A stretch of DNA of 64,000 bases, from assembly GCF_016702655.1 (NCBI RefSeq), contig NZ_JADJDO010000006.1, forward strand, positions 162,887-226,886, in the 5' to 3' direction. Origin of the DNA: Ideonella sp. (GTDB lineage Bacteria; Pseudomonadota; Gammaproteobacteria; Burkholderiales; Burkholderiaceae_C). The notes under the pieces were generated by a model. The model was not told the DNA's origin. It saw only the letters and a program-made list of their open reading frames with translations, and did no database searches. Below are positions 1-8,595 of the stretch, piece after piece; position 1 is the stretch's first letter; each line of letters begins with the position of its first letter. Made by a program: the position numbers and the translations under genes.

Positions 1-56
1 ACTGGGCCAGCACGCGCGGGACCTACGACACGCTGCACCAGGAGAGCTTTGCATGA
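1..56 (+). CDS. 3' end of an unidentified gene (partial)
   Basis: Frame 3 is open from the left edge and stops at the TGA at 54-56, giving a C-terminus that ends in DTLHQESFA. The stop overlaps the ATG of the next gene in an ATGA arrangement, which is typical of translationally coupled neighbours. Too little is visible to name a family; coupling to a small methyltransferase suggests it belongs to the same surface or glycan modification cluster, but that is only inference. Confidence 0.45.
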   Translation, partial: WASTRGTYDTLHQESFA

Positions 57-757
57 CGCAAGCCGCCAGCCCGCTGCCTGCGGCCCGCCGCGGCCTGCCG
101 CGCGGCGTGGCGCCCGCCGCGCTGGGCGGCGTCTCGGCTCTCGAGCGGATGCACGAGCCCTACTTTGTCCAGAGAGTTGCGGTCGGCCGCGAGCTGATGG
201 GCCGCCCGCGCCTGGAAGTGCTGGGCGAGATGTGCGCCGGGCGGCGGGTGCTCCACGTGGGCTGCGTGGACTGGCCGATCACCGATCCGAAGACCTCGCT
301 GCACCTGCAACTGGAGCCGTCTTGCGCCCGGCTCGACGGATTCGATCTGCATGCCGAGGCCTTCGACGCGCTGCGGCCGCATGTGCGCGGGCAATTGTTC
401 AGCGAGTGGGGTGCGGTGACCGCGGAGTACGACCTGTTGCTGGTGCCCGAAGTGCTCGAGCACGTAGCCGACGTGGCGGGCTTCCTGCGCCAGCTCGACG
501 CGGTGCGCGCGGCTAGCGTCGTGCTGACCGTGCCCGACGCCTACCAGTGCATGCGGCGCCACTTCGACTACCTGCAGGAAAGCGAGACCTTCATCGAGGT
601 CGTCCACCCCGATCACAACTGCTGGTACACGCCCTACACGCTCACGAGCGTGTTGCGCAAGTACACCGACTGGCGGCTCGACGGCCTCTGGTTCTTCAAC
701 CACATCTCGCTCCTGGCCCGGCTCGTGAAGCCCGGCCAATGCCCGCCCGGTGTGTAG
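53..757 (+). CDS. class I SAM-dependent methyltransferase-like protein
   Basis: A 234-residue protein. Around residues 60-70 the segment VLHVGCVDWP occupies the place of the SAM-binding motif I, and LLLVPEVLEHVADV (near residue 128) has the hydrophobic-then-EVLEH look of motif IV in the MetW/UbiG-like methyltransferase group. No signal peptide or membrane segment is seen, so it should be cytoplasmic. It is start/stop-coupled to the truncated gene upstream and lies just before flhDC, a place where related bacteria often keep flagellin or surface-glycan modification genes. The substrate cannot be read from the sequence. Motif I is atypical (GCVDWP rather than GxGxG), so activity is uncertain. 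Confidence 0.65.
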   Translation: MTQAASPLPAARRGLPRGVAPAALGGVSALERMHEPYFVQRVAVGRELMGRPRLEVLGEMCAGRRVLHVGCVDWPITDPKTSLHLQLEPSCARLDGFDLHAEAFDALRPHVRGQLFSEWGAVTAEYDLLLVPEVLEHVADVAGFLRQLDAVRAASVVLTVPDAYQCMRRHFDYLQESETFIEVVHPDHNCWYTPYTLTSVLRKYTDWRLDGLWFFNHISLLARLVKPGQCPPGV

Positions 758-919
758 GAATTTGCCTGACAAGGCCGATGGACGAAACAGGACTCAAGCC
801 ACAGAAACGGCCTGATATTGCGGCCCTGAAGCGATCATCACAATCGGTTTCACGTTGAGACGAGTGCCGGCCCCGAAAGAGGCGGGCATCCCCACCAGAG
901 GCAGACCGAGGAAACCGAC

Positions 920-1243
920 ATGAACGCAGACCAGATCCTCTCCGAAATCCGCGAAGCCAACCTGTCCTACCTGATGCTGGCGCAAAGCCTGATCCGCAGC
1001 GACCGCGAGCAGGCCTTGTTCCGCCTCGGCATCTCGGAGGAGTCGGCGGCGCTGATCGCGCAGCTCGCGCCGTCGCAGATGATGAAGATCGCCTCCAGCA
1101 ACACGCTGCTGTGCCGCTTCCGCATGGACGACGACATGGTCTGGGGCCTGCTCACCAACCACGGCAAGTCGGCCGCCAACGACGTCACGACGCGGCTGCA
1201 CGCCAGCATCCTGATGGCAGGCCGGCATCAAGAAGCGGCCTGA
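920..1243 (+). CDS. flhD: flagellar master regulator subunit FlhD
   Basis: A 107-residue protein matching FlhD in length and in the conserved N-terminal run beginning NADQILSEIREANLSYLMLA and the central FRLGIS segment. FlhD pairs with FlhC (next gene) in the FlhD4C2 activator that turns on class II flagellar promoters with sigma-70. The start is well placed: GAGGAAACCGAC precedes the ATG. A repeat-derived hairpin cluster separates it from flhC. The upstream 160 bp are the likely site for control of the whole flagellar cascade, but no specific operator was recognised. Confidence 0.95.
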   Translation: MNADQILSEIREANLSYLMLAQSLIRSDREQALFRLGISEESAALIAQLAPSQMMKIASSNTLLCRFRMDDDMVWGLLTNHGKSAANDVTTRLHASILMAGRHQEAA

Positions 1244-1253
1244 TGGTGCCCCC

Positions 1254-1371
1254 GGCGCCGCGGGTACGCGGCGCCACCCCCCGCGGGGGCTGAGCCCGGA
1301 CGCAGCCAGTCCAGTGGACTGGTTGTGCCTGGCGAAGGGCCGGGCCACTGGCCCGGCGCGGCCTGCAAGGC
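1254..1371 (+). repeat. REP-like hairpin cluster between flhD and flhC (copy A)
   Basis: Three consecutive perfect palindromes fill the flhD-flhC gap: a 9-bp stem at 1254-1275 (GGCGCCGCG arms), a 7-bp stem at 1306-1322 (CCAGTCC/GGACTGG) and a 7-bp stem at 1340-1356 (CCGGGCC/GGCCCGG). The same order of modules, including CCCGGACGC before and GTGCCTGGCGA between the last two stems, recurs twice at 14966-15145. It is therefore a dispersed intergenic repeat rather than part of either gene. As RNA it would form strong stem-loops inside the flhDC transcript. Confidence 0.8.
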
Positions 1372-1404
1372 CCGGCCCCGTTCAAACCACATCGAGAGTC
1401 CACC

Positions 1405-1941
1405 ATGCGTTGCAAGAGCATCCTGACCGAAGCCAAGCAGATCGAGCGCGCCGTGACGCTGATCCACCTGGGCGCCCGCCTGCAGGTGCTCGAGTCCGAG
1501 ACCGACCTGTCCTACGAGCGCCTGCTGCGCCTGTACAAGGAGGTCGCCGGCAAGTCGCCGAGCAAGGGCCAGCTGCCGTTCTCGACCGACTGGTTCATGA
1601 CCTGGCAGCCGAACATCCACGCGTCGCTGTTCCTCAACATCCACGAGTACCTGAACAAGGTCGCCGAGATGGAAGAGATCGACAACGTCATCAAGGCCTA
1701 CCAGCTCTATACCGAGCAGACCAAGGCCCAGGGCCTCGAGCCGCTGCTGTCGGTGACGCGCGCCTGGCGGCTCGTCAAGTTCATCGACAACGGCATGCTG
1801 ACGATGACCCGGTGCTCGCGCTGCGGCGGGCACTTCGTGACCCATCCGCACGAGATCGCCAAGCACTACGTGTGCGGCCTGTGCCAGCCGCCGGCGCGCG
1901 CCGGCAAGGGCAAGGCGGCGGGCGCGATCCAGATGCACTGA
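1405..1941 (+). CDS. flhC: flagellar master regulator subunit FlhC
   Basis: A 178-residue protein of the FlhC family. It carries the C-terminal zinc-binding cysteines expected in FlhC as CSRCGGHFVTH followed by YVCGLCQPP (residues about 137-157), i.e. two CxxC pairs. FlhC supplies most of the DNA contacts of the FlhD4C2 complex. The ATG follows GAGAGTCCACC. The spacing to flhD is unusually long because a REP-like hairpin cluster sits between them. An intrinsic terminator about 155 bp downstream separates flhDC from motAB. Confidence 0.95.
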   Translation: MRCKSILTEAKQIERAVTLIHLGARLQVLESETDLSYERLLRLYKEVAGKSPSKGQLPFSTDWFMTWQPNIHASLFLNIHEYLNKVAEMEEIDNVIKAYQLYTEQTKAQGLEPLLSVTRAWRLVKFIDNGMLTMTRCSRCGGHFVTHPHEIAKHYVCGLCQPPARAGKGKAAGAIQMH

Positions 1942-2095
1942 TGGCGGGCGCTCAAGTTCGTCGTGCAGCAGCCGACAACGTACGCATGCAACGCATCGCC
2001 GGTTTGGCTTCGACATAACTTGGGTACAAGTTAGTCTTCGCCGAAAGCTTCGCTTTTCTTGCTTGTCTCCTCCTAGCACCTCAAAGTGCTTTGCG

Positions 2096-2122
2096 GCGGG
2101 TCCCTCGGGACCCGCTTTTTTT
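2096..2122 (+). terminator. intrinsic terminator after flhDC
   Basis: A 9-bp perfect GC stem GCGGGTCCC...GGGACCCGC (2096-2115) is followed directly by seven T residues. It closes the flhDC transcript. A smaller AGCAC/GTGCT hairpin lies just upstream at 2075-2090. Confidence 0.9.
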
Positions 2123-2159
2123 GGTGCGCAAGGCGATGGGTGCACCGGGCTTCCAGCGC

Positions 2160-2186
2160 TCAAGACGTAACGCCCGGGGCCGATAA
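2160..2186 (+). promoter_or_regulatory. sigma-28 (FliA) promoter of motAB-cheY
   Basis: The box GCCGATAA at 2179-2186 is an exact match to the FliA -10 consensus. Eleven bases upstream lies TCAAGACG (2160-2167), a partial match to the TAAAGTTT -35. It sits 56 bp before the motA ATG and after the flhDC terminator, which fits a late (class III) flagellar promoter. Confidence 0.75.
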
Positions 2187-2242
2187 ATGCGCAGACGGGA
2201 TCGTTCGCCAAGACGCTGCCCGAGCCACGGAACCCGAAAAGC

Positions 2243-3106
2243 ATGTTCGTACTCATCGGATACGCCGTCGCACTCGGCTGCATCTTCGGCGCCTACATCA
2301 TCCACGGCGGCAACATCCAGGTCATCCTGCATGCGGTGCCGACCGAGATGATGGCCATCGCCGGCGGCGCGCTCGGCGCCTTCGTCGTCACCAACCAGCC
2401 GCGCGTGCTCAAGGCCACGATGTCGGCGCTCCCCAAGCTGCTCAAGGCGTCGAAGTACACCAAGGCGCGCTACATGGAGCTGATGGCGCTGCTCTACGAC
2501 ATCCTGCAGAAGGCGCGCAAGGAAGGCCTGATGGCCATCGAGAAGGACGTCGAGGAGCCCGACAAGTCGCCGCTGTTCAAGAAGTACGCGACCATCGGCA
2601 GCGACCATCACGTGGTCGAGTTCATCACCGACTACCTGCGCATGATGGTCTCGGGCAACCTCAACGCGCACGAGATCGAGAGCCTGATGGACAACGAGAT
2701 CGACACCCATCACCACGAGGCGCACGCGCCGGCGGCGGCGATCCAGCGTCTCGCCGGCGCGCTGCCAGCTTTCGGCATCGTCGCCGCCGTTCTGGGCGTG
2801 GTCAACACCATGGGCTCGGTCGGCCAGCCGCCGGCGATCCTGGGCGCGATGATCGGCTCGGCCCTCGTCGGCACCTTCCTCGGCATCCTGCTTGCCTATG
2901 CAGTCGTCGAGCCGCTCGCCGGTCTGATGGAGCAGAAGGTCGACGAAGGCTCGAAGGAACTGCAGTGCATCAAGGTCACGCTGCTCGCGAGCATGCAGGG
3001 CTATGCACCGCAGGTGGCGGTCGAGTTCGGGCGCAAGGTGCTGTATTCGACCGAGCGCCCGACCTTCGGCGAGCTCGAGAGCCACGTCAAGGGGAAGAAG
3101 GCGTGA
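2243..3106 (+). CDS. motA: flagellar motor stator protein MotA
   Basis: A 287-residue inner-membrane protein with MotA features: an N-terminal hydrophobic helix, a charged cytoplasmic loop with RxxE-like positions, and two C-terminal helices containing ALPAFGIVAAVLGVVNTMG and the downstream LVGTFLGILLAYAVVEPLA. With MotB it forms the proton channel that drives flagellar rotation. It is the first gene after a FliA-type promoter and is followed 42 bp later by motB, so both are expected to be late flagellar genes. Confidence 0.96.
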   Translation: MFVLIGYAVALGCIFGAYIIHGGNIQVILHAVPTEMMAIAGGALGAFVVTNQPRVLKATMSALPKLLKASKYTKARYMELMALLYDILQKARKEGLMAIEKDVEEPDKSPLFKKYATIGSDHHVVEFITDYLRMMVSGNLNAHEIESLMDNEIDTHHHEAHAPAAAIQRLAGALPAFGIVAAVLGVVNTMGSVGQPPAILGAMIGSALVGTFLGILLAYAVVEPLAGLMEQKVDEGSKELQCIKVTLLASMQGYAPQVAVEFGRKVLYSTERPTFGELESHVKGKKA

Positions 3107-3148
3107 CCAACGTGCATCACGCCGCAATCGGCGTCTTGGGGGCAAACG

Positions 3149-4093
3149 ATGGCCGGTGATTCGAAGAAGCTGCAGCCGATCATCGTCAAGCGCATCAAGA
3201 AGGGTGGGCACGGCGCCCACGGCGGCGCGTGGAAGATCGCGTATGCCGACTTCGTGACCGCGATGATGGCCTTCTTCCTGCTGATGTGGCTGCTCGGCTC
3301 GACGACCGAGGGTGACCGCAAGGGGATTGCCGACTATTTCCAGTCGCCGCTGAAGGTCGCGCTGCTCAACTCCGGGCAGGGCTCGGGCGACTCGTCGAGC
3401 CTGGTGCGTGGCGGCGGCAACGACCTGACGCGCACGTCGGGCCAGGTCAAGCAGGGCGACATCGAGGCCAAGCGCAGCACGATCAACCTGCAGGCGCTCA
3501 AGGAAGAGGCGCAGCGCGCCGAGAAGGCGCGCCTGCAGGCGCTGCAGACGAAGATGCAGGCCGCGATCGCGGCCAACCCGCGCCTGGCCGCGCTGCAGTC
3601 GCAGATCAAGCTCGACATGACGGCCGACGGGCTGCGCATCCAGATCATCGACGAGAACAACCGACCCATGTTCGACAGCGGCAGCGCCATCCTTCGCCCG
3701 CACATGCGCGAACTGCTGCACGAGATCGCGCAGATCCTGGGCGAAGTGCCCAACCGCCTCACGCTCGAGGGCCACACCGATGCGGCACCCTTCAGCGGCG
3801 GCGAGCGCGGCTACAGCAATTGGGAGCTCTCGAGCGACCGCGCCAACGCATCGCGGCGCGAGCTGCTCGCAGGCGGACTGGCGGATGAGCGCGTGCTGCG
3901 CGTGCAAGGCCTCGCGTCGAGCTCGCCCTACGACCGCGACGACGCGCTCAACCCGGCCAACCGGCGCATCAGCATCATCGTGATGAACCGCGAGGCCGAG
4001 GACCGCCTGTTGCGCAGCGAGCTGCCCACCGCGTCCGCCGTGCCCGACATCGCTCCCGCGCTCGGTACGGTCCTGCCCCCGTCGCAGCGATGA
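3149..4093 (+). CDS. motB: flagellar motor stator protein MotB
   Basis: A 314-residue protein with a short basic N-terminus, one transmembrane helix (YADFVTAMMAFFLLMWLLG, about residues 31-49) that contains the proton-carrying aspartate, a linker rich in Ala/Gln, and a C-terminal OmpA-like peptidoglycan-binding domain (LEGHTDAAPF and the NRRISIIVMN end). It anchors the stator to the wall and gates the proton channel with MotA. The motA-motB gap is 42 bp, so co-transcription is likely. Confidence 0.96.
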   Translation: MAGDSKKLQPIIVKRIKKGGHGAHGGAWKIAYADFVTAMMAFFLLMWLLGSTTEGDRKGIADYFQSPLKVALLNSGQGSGDSSSLVRGGGNDLTRTSGQVKQGDIEAKRSTINLQALKEEAQRAEKARLQALQTKMQAAIAANPRLAALQSQIKLDMTADGLRIQIIDENNRPMFDSGSAILRPHMRELLHEIAQILGEVPNRLTLEGHTDAAPFSGGERGYSNWELSSDRANASRRELLAGGLADERVLRVQGLASSSPYDRDDALNPANRRISIIVMNREAEDRLLRSELPTASAVPDIAPALGTVLPPSQR

Positions 4094-4118
4094 CGCCCAG
4101 CCGACCGCGAGGAGCCCC

Positions 4119-4517
4119 ATGAATCCAGCTGCCGAGATGAAGATCCTGGTCGTCGACGACTTCTCCACCATGCGCCGCATCATCCGCGGCCTGCTGCGCG
4201 AGAGCGGCTACGCCGACGTCGAGGAGGCCGAGGATGGCGTCGCCGCGCTCGACCTGCTGCGCAACGCGGCCTTCGACTTCGTGATCAGCGACATCAACAT
4301 GCCGGGCATGAACGGCTTCGAGCTGCTCGCCGCGATCAAGAAGGACGAGACGCTCGCCCACCTGCCGGTGCTGATGGTCACCGCCGAGGCGCGCCGCGAG
4401 GACATCGTGCGCGCCGCGCAGGAAGGCGCCGCCGGCTACATCGTCAAGCCGTTCACCAAGGCCACGCTCGAGGAGAAGGTGGCGAAGATCCTGCAGAAGC
4501 TCGGCGCGGCGGCCTGA
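4119..4517 (+). CDS. cheY: chemotaxis response regulator CheY
   Basis: A 132-residue single receiver domain. The acidic pair VVDD, the phospho-acceptor aspartate in FVISDINMPGMNG, the conserved threonine in VLMVTAEA and the lysine in YIVKPFTKATL are all present, as expected for CheY. Phosphorylated CheY binds the motor switch to change rotation. It follows motB by 25 bp. In many Burkholderiales cheY is followed by cheA, cheW and other che genes; here none follow, and an unrelated transporter begins 280 bp downstream. Confidence 0.92.
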   Translation: MNPAAEMKILVVDDFSTMRRIIRGLLRESGYADVEEAEDGVAALDLLRNAAFDFVISDINMPGMNGFELLAAIKKDETLAHLPVLMVTAEARREDIVRAAQEGAAGYIVKPFTKATLEEKVAKILQKLGAAA

Positions 4518-4799
4518 CGGTGGCGCCGCCGGCGCCCCCGGCGCGCCCGGGCATCGCGCGCAGCAGCGCGTTGGCGGCGGCGGTAGAGGGTTTCGGCTCG
4601 GCGCCCTTGCCCCGGATGGAGATCGACCCCGCCGGCGCGGGCCACGCGATGCAGTCGATGTCGTGGCCGCCGCCCGAGGCGGCGGGCGGGTTCGAGCCGC
4701 CGGACGGCGTCCGCGGAGTGGGCCGCACGGTTCTCGGGAGCCGGCGTGTGCGTCGGGTCGGCTCGGGCTGCGTATCATCGCGCGGCCCTCGCCTCAGCC

Positions 4800-6038
4800 A
4801 TGTCAGCCAGCGATCTCCTCGTTCTCGGCGTCTTCGCCACCGTCTACCTCGGCATGATCCTCGGCGGCCTGCCCAGGCTGTACCTGGACCGCACCGGCGT
4901 CGCGTTGCTCGGTGCGATCGCGATCGTCGGCTTCGGCGTGATGACGCCCGAGCAGGCGGCGCAGGCGGTGCACCTGCCGACGATCCTGCTGCTGTTCTCG
5001 TTCATGGTCATCTCGGCACAGATGCGCCTGGGTGGCTTCTATGGCTGGGTCACGCGGCGCGTCGCGGCGCTGGCGCTCGGCCCGGCGGCGCTGCTGGCGG
5101 CGATCATCGCCGTTGCCGCGCTGCTGTCGGCGGTGTTCTCGAACGACATCGTCTGCCTGGCCGTCGCGCCGCTGCTGGCCGACGCGTGCCTGCGCCGCGG
5201 GCTCGACCCGGTGCCCTACCTCCTCGCGCTCGCGTGCGCGGCAAACATCGGTTCGGCGGCGACGCTGATCGGCAACCCGCAGAACATGTTGATTGGCCAG
5301 CAACTCATGCTCGACTTCGGCACCTACCTGGCCGAGGCGGCACTGCCGGTGGGCCTGGGGCTGCTCGCGCTGTGGGCGCTGCTCGCGCTGTCGCTGCGCG
5401 GTTCGGCCACGCCACCTGCTGCCGCGCCGACGGCGCCCGCGGCCGATGACGAACCCGCGTTCGACCGCTGGCAGACCGCCAAGGGCCTGGCGGTGGCGCT
5501 GGTGCTGGTCGCGGTGTTTCTGTGGACCGACTGGCCGCAGGACGTGGCCGCATTGTCGGGAGCCGGGCTGCTGCTGCTCAGCCAGCGCTTCCACTCGTCC
5601 AAGGTCATGGGGCTGATCGACTGGGAACTGCTGATCCTCTTCATCGGCCTGTTCATCGTCAACGCCGCGCTCGCGCAGACCGGGCTGACGGCACAGGGCG
5701 TCGAGTGGCTGGCCGCCGCAGGTATCCGCCTCGGCGAGCCGATGCCGCTCTTCGCCGGCACGCTGTTGCTCGCCAACCTGGTGTCCAACGTCCCGGCTGT
5801 GATGTTGCTGCTGCCGGTGGCGCAAGGTGCGCACGCCGGGCCGACGCTGGCACTGGTCAGCACGCTGGCCGGCAACCTGCTGATCGTCGGCTCGATCGCC
5901 AACATCATCGTCGTCGACGCCGCGCGACGGCGCGGCATCGTCATCGACTGGCAGCGCCACGCGCGCACCGGCGTCCCGGTGACGCTGGCCACGCTGGCGA
6001 TCACCGCGGGCTGGTTGGCGTGGCGGCACGCCGGCTGA
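4800..6038 (+). CDS. YbiR/ArsB-like ion transporter (SLC13 type)
   Basis: A 412-residue polytopic inner-membrane protein with about eleven hydrophobic segments. The first half carries AVFSNDIVCLAVAPLLADA and NIGSAATLIGNPQNMLIG, the paired hallmarks of the YbiR/ArsB/anion-permease group; a charged loop near residues 210-225 splits it from a second half with the matching LANLVSNVPAVMLLLPV. The ATG at 4800 is preferred over the one at 4746 because the protein then starts directly at the first membrane helix (SASDLLVLGVFATVYLG). The substrate is not predictable. A TATCAT at about 4773 may be its -10 box. Confidence 0.85.
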   Translation: MSASDLLVLGVFATVYLGMILGGLPRLYLDRTGVALLGAIAIVGFGVMTPEQAAQAVHLPTILLLFSFMVISAQMRLGGFYGWVTRRVAALALGPAALLAAIIAVAALLSAVFSNDIVCLAVAPLLADACLRRGLDPVPYLLALACAANIGSAATLIGNPQNMLIGQQLMLDFGTYLAEAALPVGLGLLALWALLALSLRGSATPPAAAPTAPAADDEPAFDRWQTAKGLAVALVLVAVFLWTDWPQDVAALSGAGLLLLSQRFHSSKVMGLIDWELLILFIGLFIVNAALAQTGLTAQGVEWLAAAGIRLGEPMPLFAGTLLLANLVSNVPAVMLLLPVAQGAHAGPTLALVSTLAGNLLIVGSIANIIVVDAARRRGIVIDWQRHARTGVPVTLATLAITAGWLAWRHAG

Positions 6039-6138
6039 GCGACTGCCGTCGGCGCGGCGCGCCGCGCGCGGTCGAGGATGGCCTGTCCGACGGAGACCGC
6101 GACAGCGCGCTGGGGCCGATGCTGGCTTCGACGCTGCC

Positions 6139-7401
6139 TCAGGCCACCCCGGCCCGCTCGAGCATCGCCTGCAGCAGCACGTTGCAGCCGGCCGTGATGT
6201 GCTCGGGCTTGGCGTCCTCGATCTCGTTGTGGCTGATGCCGTCCTTGCACGGGATGAAGATCATCCCCGCCGGCGCGAGGCGCGCCATGTAGACCGCGTC
6301 GTGCCCGGCGCCCGAGACGGCGGGCATGTTCGAATAGCCGAGCCGGTCGGCGGCGCGCTGCACCGCGGCGATGCAGTCCGCGTGGAAGGGCTGGGCCGGG
6401 TACTCCGACACCTGCTCGATCGCGATCGCGAGGCCGGTCTCGGCGGCGATGCGTGCGGCCACCGCGCGGATGTCGGCGTCCATCGCGGCGCAGATCGCGT
6501 CGCTCGCGTTGCGCAGGTCGATCGAGAACTTGACGCGCCCCGGGATCACGTTGCGGCTGTTCGGATGCACCTGCACCATCCCGACCGTGCCGCGGCCGTG
6601 CGGCGGGTGCCGGTGCGCGCAGGCCACCACTTCCTGCATCAGCCTCGTCGCCACCTGCAGCGCGTCCTTGCGCAGCGCCATCGGCGTCGGTCCGGCGTGC
6701 GCCTCCATGCCCGTCACGGTGCAGTCGTACCAGCGGATGCCGAGCACGCCGGTGACGACGCCGATCGTCTTGTCGTTGTCTTCGAGCACCGGGCCCTGCT
6801 CGATGTGCGTCTCGAAGTAGGTGCCGATGGGGTGCGCGCCCGGCTCCTCGGGGCCGACGTAGCCGATGCGCTCGAGTTCGTCCTTCACCGACTTGCCTTC
6901 GGTGTCGGTCGCCGCATAGGCGTGCTCCAGCGTGAAGGCCTTGGCAAACACGCCCGAGCCCATCATCACCGGCACGAAGCGCGAGCCTTCCTCGTTGGTC
7001 CAGAACGCGACCTCGATCGGCGCCTCGGTCTGGATGCCGTGGTCGTTCAGGGTGCGCACCACTTCCAGCCCGGCGAGCACGCCGTAGTTGCCATCGAACT
7101 TGCCGCCGGTGGGCTGGGTGTCGATGTGGCTGCCGGCCACGACAGGCGGCAGGCTGTTGTTGCGCCCCGGGCGGCGCATGAAGCCGTTGCCGATGCGGTC
7201 GATCGTGACCATGAGCCCTGCTTCGCGCGCCCAGCGCGTGACGAGGTCGCGGCCCTGGCGATCGAGGTCGGTCAGCGTGAGCCGGCACACACCGCCCTTC
7301 GGCGTGGCGCCGATCTGCGCGAGTTCCATCAGCGAGTCCCACAGGCGTGGGCCGTCGATGCGCAGTTGGTCGATGGCGACCGGCTTGGTCTTGGTGTCCA
7401 T
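6139..7401 (-). CDS. M20-family Zn-dependent hydrolase (N-carbamoyl-L-amino-acid hydrolase type)
   Basis: A 420-residue cytoplasmic enzyme of the hydantoinase/carbamoylase branch of peptidase family M20. Metal-site motifs are visible: GSHIDTQPTGGKFDGNYGV (His and Asp ligands), WTNEEGSRF (catalytic Glu pair), and near the end SGAGHDAVYMA. The dimer-domain signature GMEAHAGPTPM is also intact. Such enzymes hydrolyse N-carbamoyl amino acids or beta-ureidopropionate in hydantoin or pyrimidine breakdown, or related ureido compounds. The start at 7401 is chosen because GGAGGAGACGAC lies just upstream; a longer reading to 7470 has no such site. No catabolic partner genes are adjacent, so the substrate stays open. 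Confidence 0.88.
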   Translation of the reverse strand: MDTKTKPVAIDQLRIDGPRLWDSLMELAQIGATPKGGVCRLTLTDLDRQGRDLVTRWAREAGLMVTIDRIGNGFMRRPGRNNSLPPVVAGSHIDTQPTGGKFDGNYGVLAGLEVVRTLNDHGIQTEAPIEVAFWTNEEGSRFVPVMMGSGVFAKAFTLEHAYAATDTEGKSVKDELERIGYVGPEEPGAHPIGTYFETHIEQGPVLEDNDKTIGVVTGVLGIRWYDCTVTGMEAHAGPTPMALRKDALQVATRLMQEVVACAHRHPPHGRGTVGMVQVHPNSRNVIPGRVKFSIDLRNASDAICAAMDADIRAVAARIAAETGLAIAIEQVSEYPAQPFHADCIAAVQRAADRLGYSNMPAVSGAGHDAVYMARLAPAGMIFIPCKDGISHNEIEDAKPEHITAGCNVLLQAMLERAGVA

Positions 7402-7493
7402 GGTGTCGTCTCCTCCAATCCGAATCAGGTCGATGCGCCGGCCAAGGCGGCGCGCACCCGAAGTGTGCACCCATCGACGGCGCGGCGCCGCGC

Positions 7494-8132
7494 TACTGGT
7501 TGAAGCTCGGTTTCATCAGCTTCGGCGGGCCGGCGGGGCAGATCGCCATCATGCACGCCGAGCTCGTGGAGCGCCGGCGCTGGATCAGCGAGCAGCGCTT
7601 CCTGCATGCGCTCAACGACTGCATGGTGCTGCCCGGCCCCGAGGTGCGGCAGCTCGCCACCTACTTCGGCTGGTTGATGCATCGCACCTGGGGCGGCATC
7701 GCCGCGGGCGCCCTGTTTGTGCTGCCGTCGCCCGCGATCCTGATCGCGCTGTCGTGGACCTACATCCGCTTCGGCAACGTGCCGCTGGTGGCGGGCCTCT
7801 TCTACGGCCTCAAGCCCGCGGTCACCGCACTCGTGCCGCATGGAGAACGTCTGGACCACGCCCAGGGCCTCGACGCCACGCTCACGCAGGGGGCTGGTTC
7901 TTCACCAGGGCTGCGCGCGTCACCTTCGGCGGCGCCTATGCCGTGCTGCCCTACGTCGTCCAGGGCGCGGTCGAGGCGCATGGCTGGGTCAGCGCGGCGC
8001 AGATGATCGACGGCCTGGCGCTGGGCGAGACGACGCCGGGTCCGCTGCTCATGGTCGTCGCGTTCGTGGGCTTCGTCGGCGTGTGGTCGCGCGAGGTGCT
8101 CGGACCCGACGCACTCTTCCTCGGCGCCGATG
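7494..8132 (+). pseudogene. chrA: chromate transporter ChrA remnant
   Basis: Two pieces in different frames match successive parts of a ChrA-type transporter. The first (about 7494-7838) reads YWLKLGFISFGGPAGQIAIM through LFYGLKPAVTALV; the second (about 7890-8132) resumes at WFFTRAARVTFGGAYAVLPY and continues to LGETTPGPLLMVVAFVGFVG and LGPDALFLGA. Between them about 45 bp of unrelated sequence replaces the expected loop and shifts the frame. The N-terminus has no start codon of its own and the C-terminal half is missing. It is a non-functional relic. Confidence 0.75.
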
Positions 8133-8164
8133 AACGGCGCGAAGGCGAACACCGAGCCGGTGCG

Positions 8165-8332
8165 TGCGGCGCCGATGGCGAGCAGCGCCATCGCCGCGCG
8201 CACGCGTGCGCCCTGCGCCTCGCCATAGAGGCGCCAGGCGAGCAGCGCGGTCAGCGGCGCCTCGTGCGTGAGCACCGGCGATGCGCTCGCGCCGCCCGTG
8301 CGCTGCAGGCCCCAGGCCAGCGCCACCGGGTC
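8165..8332 (-). pseudogene. EamA/DMT-family transporter fragment
   Basis: On the minus strand the frame reads ALAWGLQRTGGASASPVLT then TALLAWRLYGEAQGARVRAAM, the pattern of one EamA (drug/metabolite transporter) repeat half: a helix, an ASASxxLxxEA turn, and LTALLAWxxxxE. It breaks off where the oppositely oriented chrA relic begins and has no complete second half or start context. It is read as a short fragment left by rearrangement. The family call rests on pattern recognition only. Confidence 0.5.
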
Positions 8333-8595
8333 GGCGACGGCGCTACGTGGGCCGCGGCACGCGGTCGGGATCGGATGGATCGCTCATCGGCGGTCGGGGA
8401 CGGTTTGTGGGGCCGGGCAGGGCGGTTGGCTTGGCCGCGCCGGCAGGCACCGGCCAACTGCATTTGCGATCGTTCGGCCGGTGCCGGCCGCAAGCCTGCG
8501 AACAGGACGGACATGGCCCCTCTATTCGGACTCAAGTCCGCGCCTGCCCTCGGAACAATGGCAAGGCCCGCAAGCAAGGGCTGCATCCACCCGCC

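Noticed and set aside
2081..4183. Long open frames on the strand opposite motA, motB and other genes, up to more than 1000 codons in places
   Set aside because: They mirror real genes in a high-GC genome, are rich in Arg/Gly/Ala/His, and show no family motif or ribosome site.
4453..4728. Minus-strand frame after cheY encoding about 90 residues (IDCIAWPAPAGSISI)
   Set aside because: Looks slightly protein-like, but overlaps the end of cheY and has no recognisable family, start site or neighbour support.
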